A stretch of 64,000 nucleotides of DNA from Oscillospiraceae bacterium (GCA_017427265.1 JAFRTG010000027.1:1-64000); one strand, 5' to 3'; positions 1-9,919 are shown, counted from the stretch's first letter. Numbers and translations: made by a program. Notes: generated by a model from the letters alone, not told the origin.

Positions 1-3000
1 CCGGACAGAGGAAGGAATATCGACAGCCGTAATGCCGAGACAGTTGTTGAATGCCTGTAAGCCGATGACGGTCAGCTTATCCGAGAAATTCATTTCGCCA
101 AATTGTGCAGCAGAGCAGTTGTAGAATGCATAATGACCAATGCTGGTAACAGTCTCCGGAATCGGCAGATTCGGAACCTTGCTGCAGTTATAGAATGCGT
201 ATTCGCCGATGCTTGTGATGTTATCCGGATAGATGATCTCTTCGAGATTGATCATGTTGCTGAAGCTGTTGTCCGGAATGATGCTGCCGCCGGTCACTGT
301 GATGCTGGTGAGGCCTGCGGGGATGCCGTGACCGTTTGCATTGTAGTAGCCTTCCGGCGCATATGCGCCGTTGAAGAACCAGCTGTAAACAGGCTCTGCA
401 GAGCCGTCGTTTGTGGTTTTCAGCGTGTTGCCGGCGTAAGGGATTGTCAGTGATTCAAGCGAAATACACTCATTGAAGGTATAACGTCCGATCTCGCCGA
501 CTCCGTCGTGGATCACAGCTTCTGTCAGGTTTTGACACTTGTGGAACGCCTGCGCGCCGACAGCGGTGACAGAACCGGGAATCTCAATATACGTGAGCCC
601 CTGGCAATTTCTGAATGCTGCCGTGCCGACATATGTCACAATGTCGCTGATCACAACATCGCCGAAGTTCGCGGATGAGCAGTTCTCGAATGCGTAGTTT
701 CCGATGTACTGCAGATCAGTCGGGAGCTTGAGTACATTGGATTTGTCTTTCTGGCCGCCGTAGCGGAATCCCGGCAGCGAAGAGCAGTTCCGGAATGCCC
801 AGTCACCGATTCGACGGATCTTGTTGGTCAGATAGATTTCTGTCATGTTGGAGGCGCCGTCAAAGACATAGTCGCCGATCGAAGTGATGTAGAGATTGTG
901 CTCCGGATCATAATCATCAAATTCGACAGAACGGATCAGCTTCGGATTATTGAACGGCGAACTTGTGAAGTTATACATATCGCCGTATCCGATGACAGAA
1001 AGCGTTCCGTCTCCGGAGAGCGTTCCGTCAATGTGGTCGCCGAGCTTGATATACTGTTCGTTCTTCTGTGTTTTCAGAATCTGATAGTGTGTCACGGTCG
1101 TATTGGGTCTTGCTGTTGTTGTATAGGGCGGTGCTGTTGTTTCTTCCGGTCCATCCACCTGTTTGTCGGAAGGATCATGAGGCTGACTGTTATCCGGATT
1201 CGCATTTGCATTGACAGTAACTGCGGATTTTCTGATCACATATGTGCCGCTGTCTGTGCATGTTCCGTCTACCACGACGGAATAAGAATGTGTACCGGGT
1301 TTGGAATAGATACTCAAAGCGGCGTATCTCATGTCATAGGTGTTGGAATCAACATGAAGCTCGATCGTGTGGCCGCTCGGATCAAACCATCCGTCGCCGT
1401 CCTTCAGATTGAAGGTTGTCTTATAAGCGATGCGCGGGCATTTGCCGAGACCGAAATACGGTGTGCCGCCTTCGTCAAAGCAGCAATGCCAGTCGCAGAT
1501 CTTCAGGTTTATCTTGAATATGTTTTTGTCAACCCGGAAGTGCAGGGTTTCCCATTTCTTGAATCCGACATCCAGATAAATCGTACCTGTCATTTCAAAG
1601 AAGAGCTCGCCTTCCAGACTGGTATCACAGCTGTGCTTGGTGTTTCCGGATGTGTCAATACACAGGAACGTGTCGGTTGTCGTGATTTTGCCGTCCTTGA
1701 TTTTTGCAGTATCTTTGAGCTGAACCGTAACGGTAAAGCCGACTGAGAAGGAAATGCCGAGCTTAACCAGCTTCACAAGTTCTGCTTCGATGCTGACTGT
1801 GACTGCGATCGTGATTTTGCCTTCGAGCTTGAAGGTGTCTTCCGTCGTGTATTCCGCACTCTGTTTCTGGAAGCGGTCATCCTTCGGTCTGTCGCTGTCA
1901 TAGCTGAAACCGGCGACGATTTTCTTTGTTTCACTCAAAGTGATCGAGCCGGAAATAAGCAGCTTTACGCCGACCGTGATTTTGAAGTCTACGCCGGGAA
2001 TACCGGTCGGAATCGTAACACTGCCGAGATCCTTTTCGATGTCGTCGGTGTTGTCGGTAAGATATTTTGCAAGCTGCTCCGCAGATTTCAGGCTCTTGTG
2101 CGTTGCGGTTTCCTCATTGGAGGCAGTTGCGGTGACACCGTAAGTCAGAGTGGTTTCGGTGTTCAGTGTAATGTTCAGATAGCCGAACGATTTGTAAAAG
2201 TTCAGTTTGTGCGCGATCGAGAACGAGATGCTCGGCGTGACTTTGAGAATTTTTTTCTTGCCCTTGAAATCATGCTTGAGTGTAAAGGTATTGCTTTGTG
2301 ACAGATCACCTGTCCAGTAGGGATCAGGCAGCGGATCTAGTTCTGCAGCATGCATACCGAGATATTTCTGATTTGCAGTTTCCATTTCAGTTTCCGCATC
2401 ATCAGAAAATTCTTCGTCCTCTGTCGGAGCGGCGTTTTCCGCCTGTGCGGGATCGGCTGCTTCGGCGTTTTCGGATTCCGTTCCGGCCGATTCTTCTGCC
2501 GGATCATCCGAAGTCGCTTCTTCGGGTTCAGTCACAAGCGTTTCATCTTCGGAATCGCTTTCTTCCGGCAGAATGGGGTAATCCTTGAGAAGCTCGTAAT
2601 TGTCGTCGCTGGATTCGATTTTGATGAAATCGAACATTTCATCCACGGCATCCTCACCCGAAAGAGTTGCGGTATCGCCGTCGATTTGAATATCATCGAC
2701 AATCAGTGCGACGATTTCTTCCGGACAGGGCTGTGCAAAGAAATGTGCGCCGGATTCAAGATTTCTGACGGTATCGTCAATGTTGTCAAAGACATAGATA
2801 TTGTTGTCATAGTCAGCGGAAACAAGGGTATTGACCGTGTCCGTGGATTCCGCTTTGACGGTGTTCTCATTCAGAACAAGGAAGTTGGTGTCATTGCTGT
2901 CATCGAGGTTGACGACCTGTTCCTGATCGAAAGCGGTGATGTCAGTATCGCGGATTTCCTGCACCTGTCTGGTATGGTCGCTGACGAGATAGCTGTCACC

Positions 3001-3499
3001 GATCGGGAGTCCGAGCGCGTTGACAAGTTGTGCCTTAATGGTGTAGAATTCCGGAATTCTTGAAAGGTCGGCGGTCAGCTCTGTCATGACGCTTTCACCG
3101 GCCTTGACATCTGCTTCGACCGTGTAAACATCTGAAGGATCGTCCTGGTTGATGAACGATACAAGCAGTCTGCACGCTGCCGACTGTGTGGACGCAGCCA
3201 GAATGTCACCGGTCTCGCTGTTGAAATCGACAAAGGTGACGGCATAGACCTGTTCCTGAGACTGCGGCGCAGACTGTGAAAGCGGAACTGCCTGCTGACC
3301 GCTGCGGTTTTCGGGGTTTGCAGCTTTTTGGGCAATGTAGTCCGAAAGGGAGTTTTTCCCCTGCAGACCGGAATCCCCGTTGTCAGCTGTCTGACCGGCA
3401 GCCGTCTCCGGAGATCTTGTACTGAAGGAATCCGCTTCCGACAGTACAACCGATGTGCACATGACAGCACTGAGCACACCGGCGATGAATTTCTTCATC
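1..3499 (-). CDS. BspA-like LRR surface protein, C-terminus beyond the window
   Basis: This reading frame runs open from an ATG at 3497-3499 through the left edge, so only about 1166 residues are visible. It begins with a signal peptide (MKKFIAGVLSAVMCTSVVLS), then a non-repetitive region of about 800 residues closely similar to the start of the 9952-17349 protein, including shared motifs such as YFGLGKCPRI and WHCCFDE. An acidic Glu/Ala/Asp-rich linker follows near residue 320, a short TTT-rich linker near 790, and then treponemal/BspA-type leucine-rich repeats (motifs like TSIGEYAFYNCS). The ribosome site AGGAG lies 12 bases before the ATG; a TTG directly before it is an alternative start. 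A C-terminal dockerin cannot be checked because it would be outside the window. Role: probably a secreted or surface adhesion or scaffold-bound protein. The family call is firm, the function is inferred. Confidence 0.9.
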
Positions 3500-3562
3500 A
3501 AACTGAATCACTCCTGTTCTGTATAATGTGGTAATATCCGCTGCATATATTGCAGTAAGTAT

Positions 3563-3591
3563 ATTATATCATATTCAGGGCTAACTGTCAA
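3563..3591 (-). promoter_or_regulatory. Sigma-A promoter for the leftward LRR gene
   Basis: On the minus strand TTGACA (3586-3591) is followed after 17 bp by TATAAT (3563-3568), with TG one base before the -10. It would give a leader of about 60 bases. The second LRR gene has a promoter of the same design at 17424-17452, so the two upstream regions look homologous. Confidence 0.8.
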
Positions 3592-3740
3592 TCAATCTTA
3601 TTATATATAATAGTATGTGATAAGATTGAAATAGAAAACGGAAAAATTTTGATTGGGACATGCAGAAGTAGTTTTACAGAATGTAAAGAAATTGCAAAAA
3701 TAACCATATAGTCAAATGAATAGAAGATGTCTGTATGTGC

Positions 3741-3769
3741 TTGACACCAAGTTGTCTGTATGCTATAAT
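3741..3769 (+). promoter_or_regulatory. Near-consensus extended -10 promoter with a long leader
   Basis: TTGACA (3741-3746), a 17-bp spacer and TATAAT (3764-3769), preceded by TGC, form a perfect extended -10 promoter. The next start codon is at 3990, so the predicted leader is about 214 bases. The leader is A+T rich in its first half and G+C rich near 3905-3935. No known riboswitch class was recognised in it. The region 3592-3740 is A+T rich and shows no gene. Confidence 0.85.
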
Positions 3770-3989
3770 ATTGCCAGTGTCAATTTTTTGAAGGGGAGGG
3801 CAGAGGACTTTTTGCCTTGTGCAAGAACATATACACTAAAATTTATATTCTTAAATATTCAGCTGATTCTTTTTATTTTACTCAGGATATAACTGTGGCA
3901 GAGGTGCGGCAGCCGCGGAGCTGTACCGATGCAGCAGTTTATCATATCAACAACATTCCACAATCTAACTACGAAAGGAAAAGAAAATC

Positions 3990-4394
3990 ATGAAAAAGAT
4001 CAAGAAAATCGCCGCAGGCCTGATGGCAGCGGCAATCGCTGCTGCCGGAATGGGCAGTTTGACTGCGAGTGCTACTCTAAGAATGAAGCCGATTTATTTG
4101 CCGACTGGAGAAACAGCTATGGCTTCGCTTGATTATACTCTGAGGCAGCGTTATTACGCGGAAACAAAAGGAACGTGCTCAGGTTATAAGGCGGTAAGAG
4201 TTTATGCTGAAGGCATGTGGAACAACGTGACACTATGGGGGTATGGTTATGATAACCGCCCTGCATGGGCTGAGGTAGTACCCATTGGCAATACTTATTC
4301 GATTGGATATATAAATTACTTTTATTCATCGCATTCTGCAACAACAACAGGCGCAAATGGTTTGGGAAGTACTTATTTTGAAATTAGATCGTAA
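3990..4394 (+). CDS. Small secreted protein of unknown function
   Basis: 134 residues. A typical Sec signal peptide is visible (KKIKK, then an Ala/Gly-rich hydrophobic stretch ending at SASA near residue 28), leaving a mature protein of about 106 residues with many Tyr, Gly, Ser and Thr and one Cys, which looks like a beta-rich extracellular fold. No family is recognised with confidence. The ribosome site GAAAGGAAAAG sits just before the ATG. It is the first gene after a near-perfect promoter and precedes two lipoproteins and an ABC exporter, which would fit an exported peptide or bacteriocin-like product, but the similarity seen to lactococcin-972 type proteins (a short SSHSATTTG-like stretch) is too weak to name it. 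Confidence 0.75.
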   Translation: MKKIKKIAAGLMAAAIAAAGMGSLTASATLRMKPIYLPTGETAMASLDYTLRQRYYAETKGTCSGYKAVRVYAEGMWNNVTLWGYGYDNRPAWAEVVPIGNTYSIGYINYFYSSHSATTTGANGLGSTYFEIRS

Positions 4395-4419
4395 GCCGGT
4401 TTGATTGTATGCTTTTTTA

Positions 4420-4458
4420 TTCCGGTGAAGCACCTTATTTGATTGTGTTTCACCGGAA
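4420..4458 (+). terminator. Hairpin between secreted protein and lipoprotein
   Basis: TTCCGGTGAA (4420-4429) pairs with TTCACCGGAA (4449-4458) around a 19-base loop. The following T-run is poor (TGGTTTTC), so it may be an attenuator or a partial terminator that sets the small secreted protein above the downstream genes, rather than a full stop. Confidence 0.5.
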
Positions 4459-4484
4459 TGGTTTTCAAGATAAATGGAGGGAAA

Positions 4485-5666
4485 ATGGATAAACGTCTTT
4501 GTAAATTCATGCGAATACTTCTAACAACAAATATAGTTCTGTTTCCTTTTTGCGGGTGTAAATCTGATTCTTTCAAACAAGATGCGTCCGGAGATTCGTA
4601 TTCAAATATTCAAATGAATATTGGACAGGATATGCTTGCATATTGCAAGGAGGATAACCGCTTTTATGTTTTGGATTATGAAAATATGGAGCAATCCTTG
4701 TTATGCAACAAGCCGAACTGTCGGCATACGGGCAATGATTGTATCATGACGCGGTTGTACCGGAACGCTCCTGTTTTCCATGATACCTGTGCATATTACT
4801 TTGTGGATGATAAGCCGGAAATGGTTCAGGATAAAGATTTGAATGTGAAACTGAAGCAAGGTTCTAACTTATGCTGCTATGATTTTACAACGCAAACAGA
4901 GAAGCAGCTGCTTCACATAGAAGATGCCTCTGTATCAGATGGTAACGGCGAGCTTCTGCTGCATGATGATACGCTTTATTATTCCAAAACAGTTTTCCAT
5001 CCTGCGACAGATGAAAATGGCGCTGCAGTCGGTTTTGTGGGTGCAGGAGGAGATGTCAGTCTTGCGGCAATTCATTTGCCGGATTTAAAGCAAGAGGATC
5101 TTGGCTCTTTGTACAACTATGTAGAATTAACAAAATATTATCCAATGACGCCGAATTCAGCTCATATCTTTATGGCTGGATTGTTTGATAATCGAATTTA
5201 TTATAATGTTGCATTTGTGCAGGGGAGCGGAGATCCGACTGTAGCGGGTAATTACTATTATAATTTTTATGTGACATACTATGACCTGTCGGACGGTACC
5301 TATCACGGAACGCCGGAGGACTATGAACACATTGATTTTGCTCAGGTCATGTATTTGTCAGATGATTATCTTGTAATCCGCAGGGATAATCAGATTTCTG
5401 TGACGAAAAAAGGCTCTGATCAGCAGGTAACTCTAACGGATGAGAGCATTAACGATTGCAGTTCGATATCTGTTTTTGATGATAAGGTCTTTTGTGATGG
5501 GAAAATATATGATCTGAATTCAAAAGAGGTTCGGGAGTCAAAACTTCTGAAACCAGACCCGGAATTATTGGCGAAAGAAGTTATTACGAAATACAAGAAT
5601 AGTTTTATTCTGCGCGATGTATCACAGAACTTTGAAAAAATCCCCGCGGAGGAACTGCTGAAATAA
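4485..5666 (+). CDS. Lipoprotein with Cys/His motif, first of a tandem pair
   Basis: 393 residues from the ATG at 4485, chosen because GGAGG lies 4 bases upstream; an in-frame TTG at 4443 is upstream but has no site. The start is a lipoprotein signal (FPFCGC, modified Cys near 25). Near residue 70 there is a compact motif C-x4-C-x-H-x4-C (CNKPNCRHTGNDC), and the rest has repeated aromatic strands (YYFVDDKPE, YYDLSDGTYHGTPEDY) as expected of a beta-propeller-like fold. It is about the same length as, and clearly paralogous to, the next gene. Likely anchored on the outer face of the cytoplasmic membrane and working with the ABC proteins downstream; substrate unknown. Could be a sensor, an immunity protein or a processing factor. 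Confidence 0.8.
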   Translation: MDKRLCKFMRILLTTNIVLFPFCGCKSDSFKQDASGDSYSNIQMNIGQDMLAYCKEDNRFYVLDYENMEQSLLCNKPNCRHTGNDCIMTRLYRNAPVFHDTCAYYFVDDKPEMVQDKDLNVKLKQGSNLCCYDFTTQTEKQLLHIEDASVSDGNGELLLHDDTLYYSKTVFHPATDENGAAVGFVGAGGDVSLAAIHLPDLKQEDLGSLYNYVELTKYYPMTPNSAHIFMAGLFDNRIYYNVAFVQGSGDPTVAGNYYYNFYVTYYDLSDGTYHGTPEDYEHIDFAQVMYLSDDYLVIRRDNQISVTKKGSDQQVTLTDESINDCSSISVFDDKVFCDGKIYDLNSKEVRESKLLKPDPELLAKEVITKYKNSFILRDVSQNFEKIPAEELLK

Positions 5667-5670
5667 CCGG
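5628..5670 (+). repeat. 43-bp direct repeat, copy 1
   Basis: Covers the last codons of the first lipoprotein (FEKIPAEELLK), its stop and 5 bases beyond. The identical 43 bases recur at 6821-6863 at the end of the second lipoprotein, 1193 bp away, which marks the unit of a tandem duplication. Confidence 0.9.
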
Positions 5671-5680
5671 GTAAGTGCGT

Positions 5681-6859
5681 ATGAAACGAACCAAAACTGC
5701 GATGCTGTTATCGGTGCTGCTTTCCTTTTGTCTGCAAGGCTGTGCAGAAAAGTATTCAGAAGACAGCAATTTGATCCGGCAAGAAAAAGAAAGCATGGTT
5801 TATTCTTTTGCGGATGCCTTTCAAAACTGTTCTGCAAAAGACTACTATTGTTATTGTTCCCTTGAAGGTGAAACAATGGTGCTGGAGTATGAAAGCATGA
5901 AAAATGCTTCGCTGTGCAGCAAACCAAACTGTAATCATAAAGGGGATGATTGCATCGCGCACCGCCTGGATGGAAAAAATCCGATGTTTGGAGAAAACTG
6001 TGCATATTATTTTGTGGATGATAAACCGGACATAATTTATGATAATGATGAGAAAAAACAAAAGCTCAAACTCGGTTCGTCACTCTGCTGCTATGATTTT
6101 CAGACCAACACCGAAAAAAAACTACTGCATGTTGACGCTTCTGTGTCCGATTCGTGCTATGGTTGGATGCTGTATGGTGAAACAATCTATTATATTGAAA
6201 ACATTTACGGCGTAAACCGTGATGAGGCAGGAAATGATCTCAGCTACGGCAACACCGGCGGAACTCTGTCGCTGCACGCGCTCCGGCTGTCAGATCTGCA
6301 AAATGAGAAGCTGTGCGACTTATACGATGTTGATAAACTAACACAATATTATCCGCTGACGCCTAATTCCGGCGAAGTGTATATGAAAGGATTGTTTGAA
6401 AACAAAATCTATTTTAATGTATGCTTTGTTGATGACGCAGATGGACAGAATAATCCAAAATACCGCGTGTACCCCACATATTATGATCTGAATGACGGCA
6501 CTTATCACGGAACGCCGGAGGACTATGGAAACATTGATTTTTCCAGTGTGACGTATTGCTCGGAGGATTACCTTGTAATCTGCAAAGAGGGACAGGCTCA
6601 TGTATGGGAACGCGGGAACAATCAGGCGATTGTTTTGATGGATGAACGCTTTGATCAGGACACCTTTTCATTAACTGCTTTTGACGGTATGCTTTTCTGT
6701 TTTGACTGTGCATTTGATCTGAACACAAAAGAAGACAGAAAAATGCCGAAATTACAGGGAAAATCTGTCGTTGCAAAATACGGCGATTCCTATATTATTT
6801 CAGACTACGGTATGCAGGGTAACTTTGAAAAAATCCCCGCGGAGGAACTGCTGAAATAA
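5681..6859 (+). CDS. Lipoprotein with Cys/His motif, second of a tandem pair
   Basis: 392 residues from the ATG at 5681 (a GTG six bases upstream is in frame). Signal peptide with lipobox LQGC near residue 19. The motif C-x4-C-x-H-x4-C (CSKPNCNHKGDDC), the YYFVDDKPD strand, YHGTPEDYGNIDFS and the C-terminus FEKIPAEELLK are shared with the preceding protein, so this is a tandem duplicate that has diverged in the middle. It starts 14 bp after its neighbour and ends 13 bp before the ABC ATPase, so all are probably one transcript. Function unknown; a partner of the transporter is the best inference. Confidence 0.8.
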   Translation: MKRTKTAMLLSVLLSFCLQGCAEKYSEDSNLIRQEKESMVYSFADAFQNCSAKDYYCYCSLEGETMVLEYESMKNASLCSKPNCNHKGDDCIAHRLDGKNPMFGENCAYYFVDDKPDIIYDNDEKKQKLKLGSSLCCYDFQTNTEKKLLHVDASVSDSCYGWMLYGETIYYIENIYGVNRDEAGNDLSYGNTGGTLSLHALRLSDLQNEKLCDLYDVDKLTQYYPLTPNSGEVYMKGLFENKIYFNVCFVDDADGQNNPKYRVYPTYYDLNDGTYHGTPEDYGNIDFSSVTYCSEDYLVICKEGQAHVWERGNNQAIVLMDERFDQDTFSLTAFDGMLFCFDCAFDLNTKEDRKMPKLQGKSVVAKYGDSYIISDYGMQGNFEKIPAEELLK

Positions 6860-6863
6860 CCGG
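6821..6863 (+). repeat. 43-bp direct repeat, copy 2
   Basis: Exact second copy of 5628-5670, at the end of the second lipoprotein gene. The identity of synonymous positions and of bases beyond the stop suggests recent duplication or gene conversion. Confidence 0.9.
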
Positions 6864-6872
6864 AGAACAATC

Positions 6873-7622
6873 ATGAATCAACTGGAACTTGTGAAGCTGA
6901 ACAAGCACTACGGAACCAAACATGCACTTGCGGACTTCTCGTTTACATTCACGGACGGCGTTTACGGTCTGCTGGGGCCGAACGGCGCAGGCAAAACGAC
7001 GATGATGCATCTGATCACGGACAATCTTGCGCCGGACAAAGACGGCGGACACATTCTGTGGAACGGCAAACCGATCGGGAAGCTCGGCCGGGATTACCGG
7101 AAGCAGCTCGGCTTTATGCCGCAGCAGCAGGAGCTTTACGGCAATATGTCGGCGTGGGATTTTCTGGGGTATCTTGCTGCGCTGAAGTGCATCCCGAAGA
7201 AAGAAGCCGCCTTGCAGATCCGCAATATACTGGAACAGGTTGAGCTTTCCGATGCTGCGGATAAAAAGATCGGCGGCTTTTCCGGCGGCATGAAGCAGCG
7301 CGTGCTGATTGCCGGCGCGATGCTCGGCGATCCTGCATTGATTATCATGGATGAGCCGACTGCCGGTCTGGATCCCAAGCAGCGCGTGATGATCCGTCAT
7401 CTGACGCAGCAGCTCGGGCAGAACAAGATCATTCTGATTTCCACGCATATTGTCTCGGATATCGAGCATATTGCAAAGGAGGTTGTCATGATCCGCGACG
7501 GCAGACTGCTGACGCACGGCAGCGTGCCGGAGCTTGTGCAGCAGGTCACGAAAGGCGAGCAGACGCTTGAAAATCTCTATATGCAGTATTACGGAGGGGA
7601 TTATGCGGATACTTCGGTATGA
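6873..7622 (+). CDS. ABC transporter ATP-binding protein
   Basis: 249 residues. Walker A GPNGAGKT near residue 36, Q-loop in MPQQQELYG, signature SGGMKQR, Walker B LIIMDEPTAGLDP and the switch His in STHIVSD are all intact, so it should hydrolyse ATP. It belongs to the ABC-2 type exporter ATPase group (CcmA-like). GGAGA lies 9 bases before the ATG. It follows the two lipoproteins at 13 bp and overlaps the permease start by 20 bp, so translation of the pair is probably coupled. Confidence 0.95.
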   Translation: MNQLELVKLNKHYGTKHALADFSFTFTDGVYGLLGPNGAGKTTMMHLITDNLAPDKDGGHILWNGKPIGKLGRDYRKQLGFMPQQQELYGNMSAWDFLGYLAALKCIPKKEAALQIRNILEQVELSDAADKKIGGFSGGMKQRVLIAGAMLGDPALIIMDEPTAGLDPKQRVMIRHLTQQLGQNKIILISTHIVSDIEHIAKEVVMIRDGRLLTHGSVPELVQQVTKGEQTLENLYMQYYGGDYADTSV

Positions 7623-9750
7623 GTGGAAAAAGCTCTGCGGGTTCCGGCTGCTCTGGATTCTGCTGCTTTGTCTGCTCGGCCTGAACGGATACATCCAGAT
7701 TTCGACTGCAAATGCGCGCGGATTCTCCGGCCGGGATTACCGGATCCTGATTCAGCAGGTTAATGCGAGAACGCCGGAGCAGGCGGATAAGTTTCTTGAG
7801 AAGCAAATGGAGGAGTCGTTTTCCGGCAGCATGTCCTACGAACGCTATGCACTTGTTGCGGAGGTGCAGGATGCGCTTCAGCAGGTGCGGGAGTATCCGG
7901 ATTATCTGGATCGCATTGATGCGCAGAAGGAGCAGCAGCTCGGCCTTTCGATCTGGGGCGGAAAGGACACGTTTTCTTACCGGAATATTGAAAAAACGCC
8001 GGAGGCATACCGGGCGCTGCACGGAACAGTGCTGCGGCTGGAACCCTCACTGGGAATGGAGGATGCCCTGCAGCATCCGGTGACGGATTTTCTCGGTGTG
8101 ATTCTGCTGTTTTTTATTGTGACGGCTGTGGTGCTCCGGGACAGGGAGCAGGGGATGATGCCGCTGCTCTGCGCCATGCCGAACGGCCGCGGTGTTCTGC
8201 TGCGCGCAAAGCTGCTGCTGATTGCAGGCTGCACGGCAGGGATTGTTCTGCTGCTGTTCGGAGAGAATCTGCTCATCGGAGCAGCCATGTACGGACTGGG
8301 AGATCTGTCCCGTCCGGTGCAGTGTGTTCTGAGCCTGTATACCTGTAATCTTCCGGTTTCTGCCGGTGTTTATCTGGTTTTGTTTTTCGCGCTGAAATTT
8401 GCTGCCCTTCTGGTATTCAGCATGGTGTTTGCCGCAGTCTGTACGGCGTCGGGCAGCAATCTGGCCGTTTACGGCATTTCCGGCGTGTTCTGCGGCATTT
8501 CGTATCTGCTTTACAAGCTGATACCGGAGATGTCGGTGTGGAGTATGCTGCGTGATCTGAGCCCGGTTCAGCTTCTGCGTGTGAACGATATCATCGGAAC
8601 CTACCGCAATGTGAATGTGTTCGGGATGCCGTTTTCCTTAAAGGCGGCGGCTCTGATTGCGGCCGGTATCTTTTTGCTGGCTGCGGTCGTGTTTACTGTG
8701 GTTTTCAGTCTCAGGCACAGCGTATTGCAGTATCGCCGGTTTATGCTTCCGTTCATGCGGAAGCGGCGTCACCGCGTGCACAGTCAGTTTTATTATGTCT
8801 GTTACCGCTCGCTGATTTTGCAGAAGGGAATTGTTCCGGTTCTGGCCGTCGGAATTGCCGCGGCCTTCTGGTCGTCCGGCTTTGTACGGATCTGTTCCGC
8901 ACATGATCTGTATTACGAAAAATTTACCACGGAGCAGGCGGGGGCTGTAACGGAGCAGACCTATCAGTTTATCATGCAGAAGCAGGTCGAATATGCGAAA
9001 ATCGAAAAGCAGATTCAGGCCCTGCAGATGACCGAGGAGCCGAATATGTTTGCAATCTCCGAGCTTTACAGTCAGATGAATGACCGGTCGGCATTTGAGC
9101 AGTTCCGTGCAAGATGCAATGCGATCCGCGTGAGCGGCGCACCGGGAGAGCTGTTCTACGATTCCGGCTATGCGCGGCTGTTCGGAACGGACGGCAACAC
9201 GGACGATCTGATTATGAACCTTTGTATTCTGGTGTTTTTGTGTCTGCTGCTGCTGCCCTATGCTGCGCAGGATCAGAAAACGGGTATGGTGAAGATTCTT
9301 TATGCATCCGCTGCCGGAAAACGCGGCTACTGGAAAAAGCTGCTGTTCTACAGTGCGTTCTGCGGCGCTGCGGTTTGTCTGGCCTTTCAGCTGCCGTATA
9401 TCTGGCATATTTTCAGCCGGTACGGTACGCAGGGGCTTTCCGCACCGCTGCAGAGCATGACAGAGTTTTCCGACTGCCGTTTGATCCGCTCAATCCGGAC
9501 GGAGATCATTCTGCTTCTGCTTGTGCGGACGGTCAGTGCCGCAGTCACTGCGATGCTGCTCTGTCTGCTTTCAGCATTCTGCCGGACGCCGCTGACGGCA
9601 TATATCGCCGGTTTCAGCCTGACGGTGCTTCCCGCTGCGCTTGCCGTGATCGGGGTGCCGGTCATGGGTTACATCGGCGCCAATCCGTTCCTGAGCTATA
9701 ACCGGCTGATGCAGATGTTCTGTCATATTTCAGGCAGAAGCCCGATATAA
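7603..9750 (+). CDS. Large ABC permease with two membrane halves
   Basis: 715 residues from the ATG at 7603, behind GGAGGGG; the frame extends upstream to 7534 but that part lies inside the ATPase. About eleven to twelve hydrophobic segments are visible in two similar halves: an N-terminal segment, a large extracytoplasmic loop of about 120 residues, and a 5-helix bundle (residues 1-400), then the same order again (410-715). This fused ABC-2 architecture means one chain may form the full membrane channel with the ATPase dimer. The context points to export of, or protection from, a peptide; substrate unknown. Confidence 0.85.
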   Translation: MRILRYEWKKLCGFRLLWILLLCLLGLNGYIQISTANARGFSGRDYRILIQQVNARTPEQADKFLEKQMEESFSGSMSYERYALVAEVQDALQQVREYPDYLDRIDAQKEQQLGLSIWGGKDTFSYRNIEKTPEAYRALHGTVLRLEPSLGMEDALQHPVTDFLGVILLFFIVTAVVLRDREQGMMPLLCAMPNGRGVLLRAKLLLIAGCTAGIVLLLFGENLLIGAAMYGLGDLSRPVQCVLSLYTCNLPVSAGVYLVLFFALKFAALLVFSMVFAAVCTASGSNLAVYGISGVFCGISYLLYKLIPEMSVWSMLRDLSPVQLLRVNDIIGTYRNVNVFGMPFSLKAAALIAAGIFLLAAVVFTVVFSLRHSVLQYRRFMLPFMRKRRHRVHSQFYYVCYRSLILQKGIVPVLAVGIAAAFWSSGFVRICSAHDLYYEKFTTEQAGAVTEQTYQFIMQKQVEYAKIEKQIQALQMTEEPNMFAISELYSQMNDRSAFEQFRARCNAIRVSGAPGELFYDSGYARLFGTDGNTDDLIMNLCILVFLCLLLLPYAAQDQKTGMVKILYASAAGKRGYWKKLLFYSAFCGAAVCLAFQLPYIWHIFSRYGTQGLSAPLQSMTEFSDCRLIRSIRTEIILLLLVRTVSAAVTAMLLCLLSAFCRTPLTAYIAGFSLTVLPAALAVIGVPVMGYIGANPFLSYNRLMQMFCHISGRSPI

Positions 9751-9769
9751 AAACGAAATCAAATAAAAA

Positions 9770-9809
9770 ACGCTGTCGCTTGCATGAAACAGAGCGGCAG
9801 CGTCTTTTT
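9770..9809 (+). terminator. Terminator of the secreted-protein/ABC operon
   Basis: ACGCTGTCGCT (9770-9780) pairs with AGCGGCAGCGT (9793-9803, one G-T pair) and is followed by TTTTT. It lies 19 bp after the permease stop. Confidence 0.9.
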
Positions 9810-9877
9810 ATATCGGTGCATCTGAATTCCGAAGCATAACATCCGGCAGCGTCGCCGGGAACGGGTCTGTACGCCTG

Positions 9878-9919
9878 CAAAAAAAAGTGTATCTGCCGCC
9901 GAAGCAGCAGATACACTTT
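9878..9919 (-). terminator. Terminator of the rightmost LRR gene
   Basis: Read on the minus strand, AAAGTGTATCTGC pairs with GCAGATACACTTT (arms 9907-9919 and 9884-9896) and is followed by a run of nine T. It lies 32 bp after the LRR gene stop, convergent with the plus-strand terminator at 9770-9809. Confidence 0.92.

Noticed and set aside
3990-4394. Naming the small secreted protein a lactococcin-972 family bacteriocin
   Set aside because: Only a short weak resemblance and the gene context; length and conserved positions do not clearly fit.
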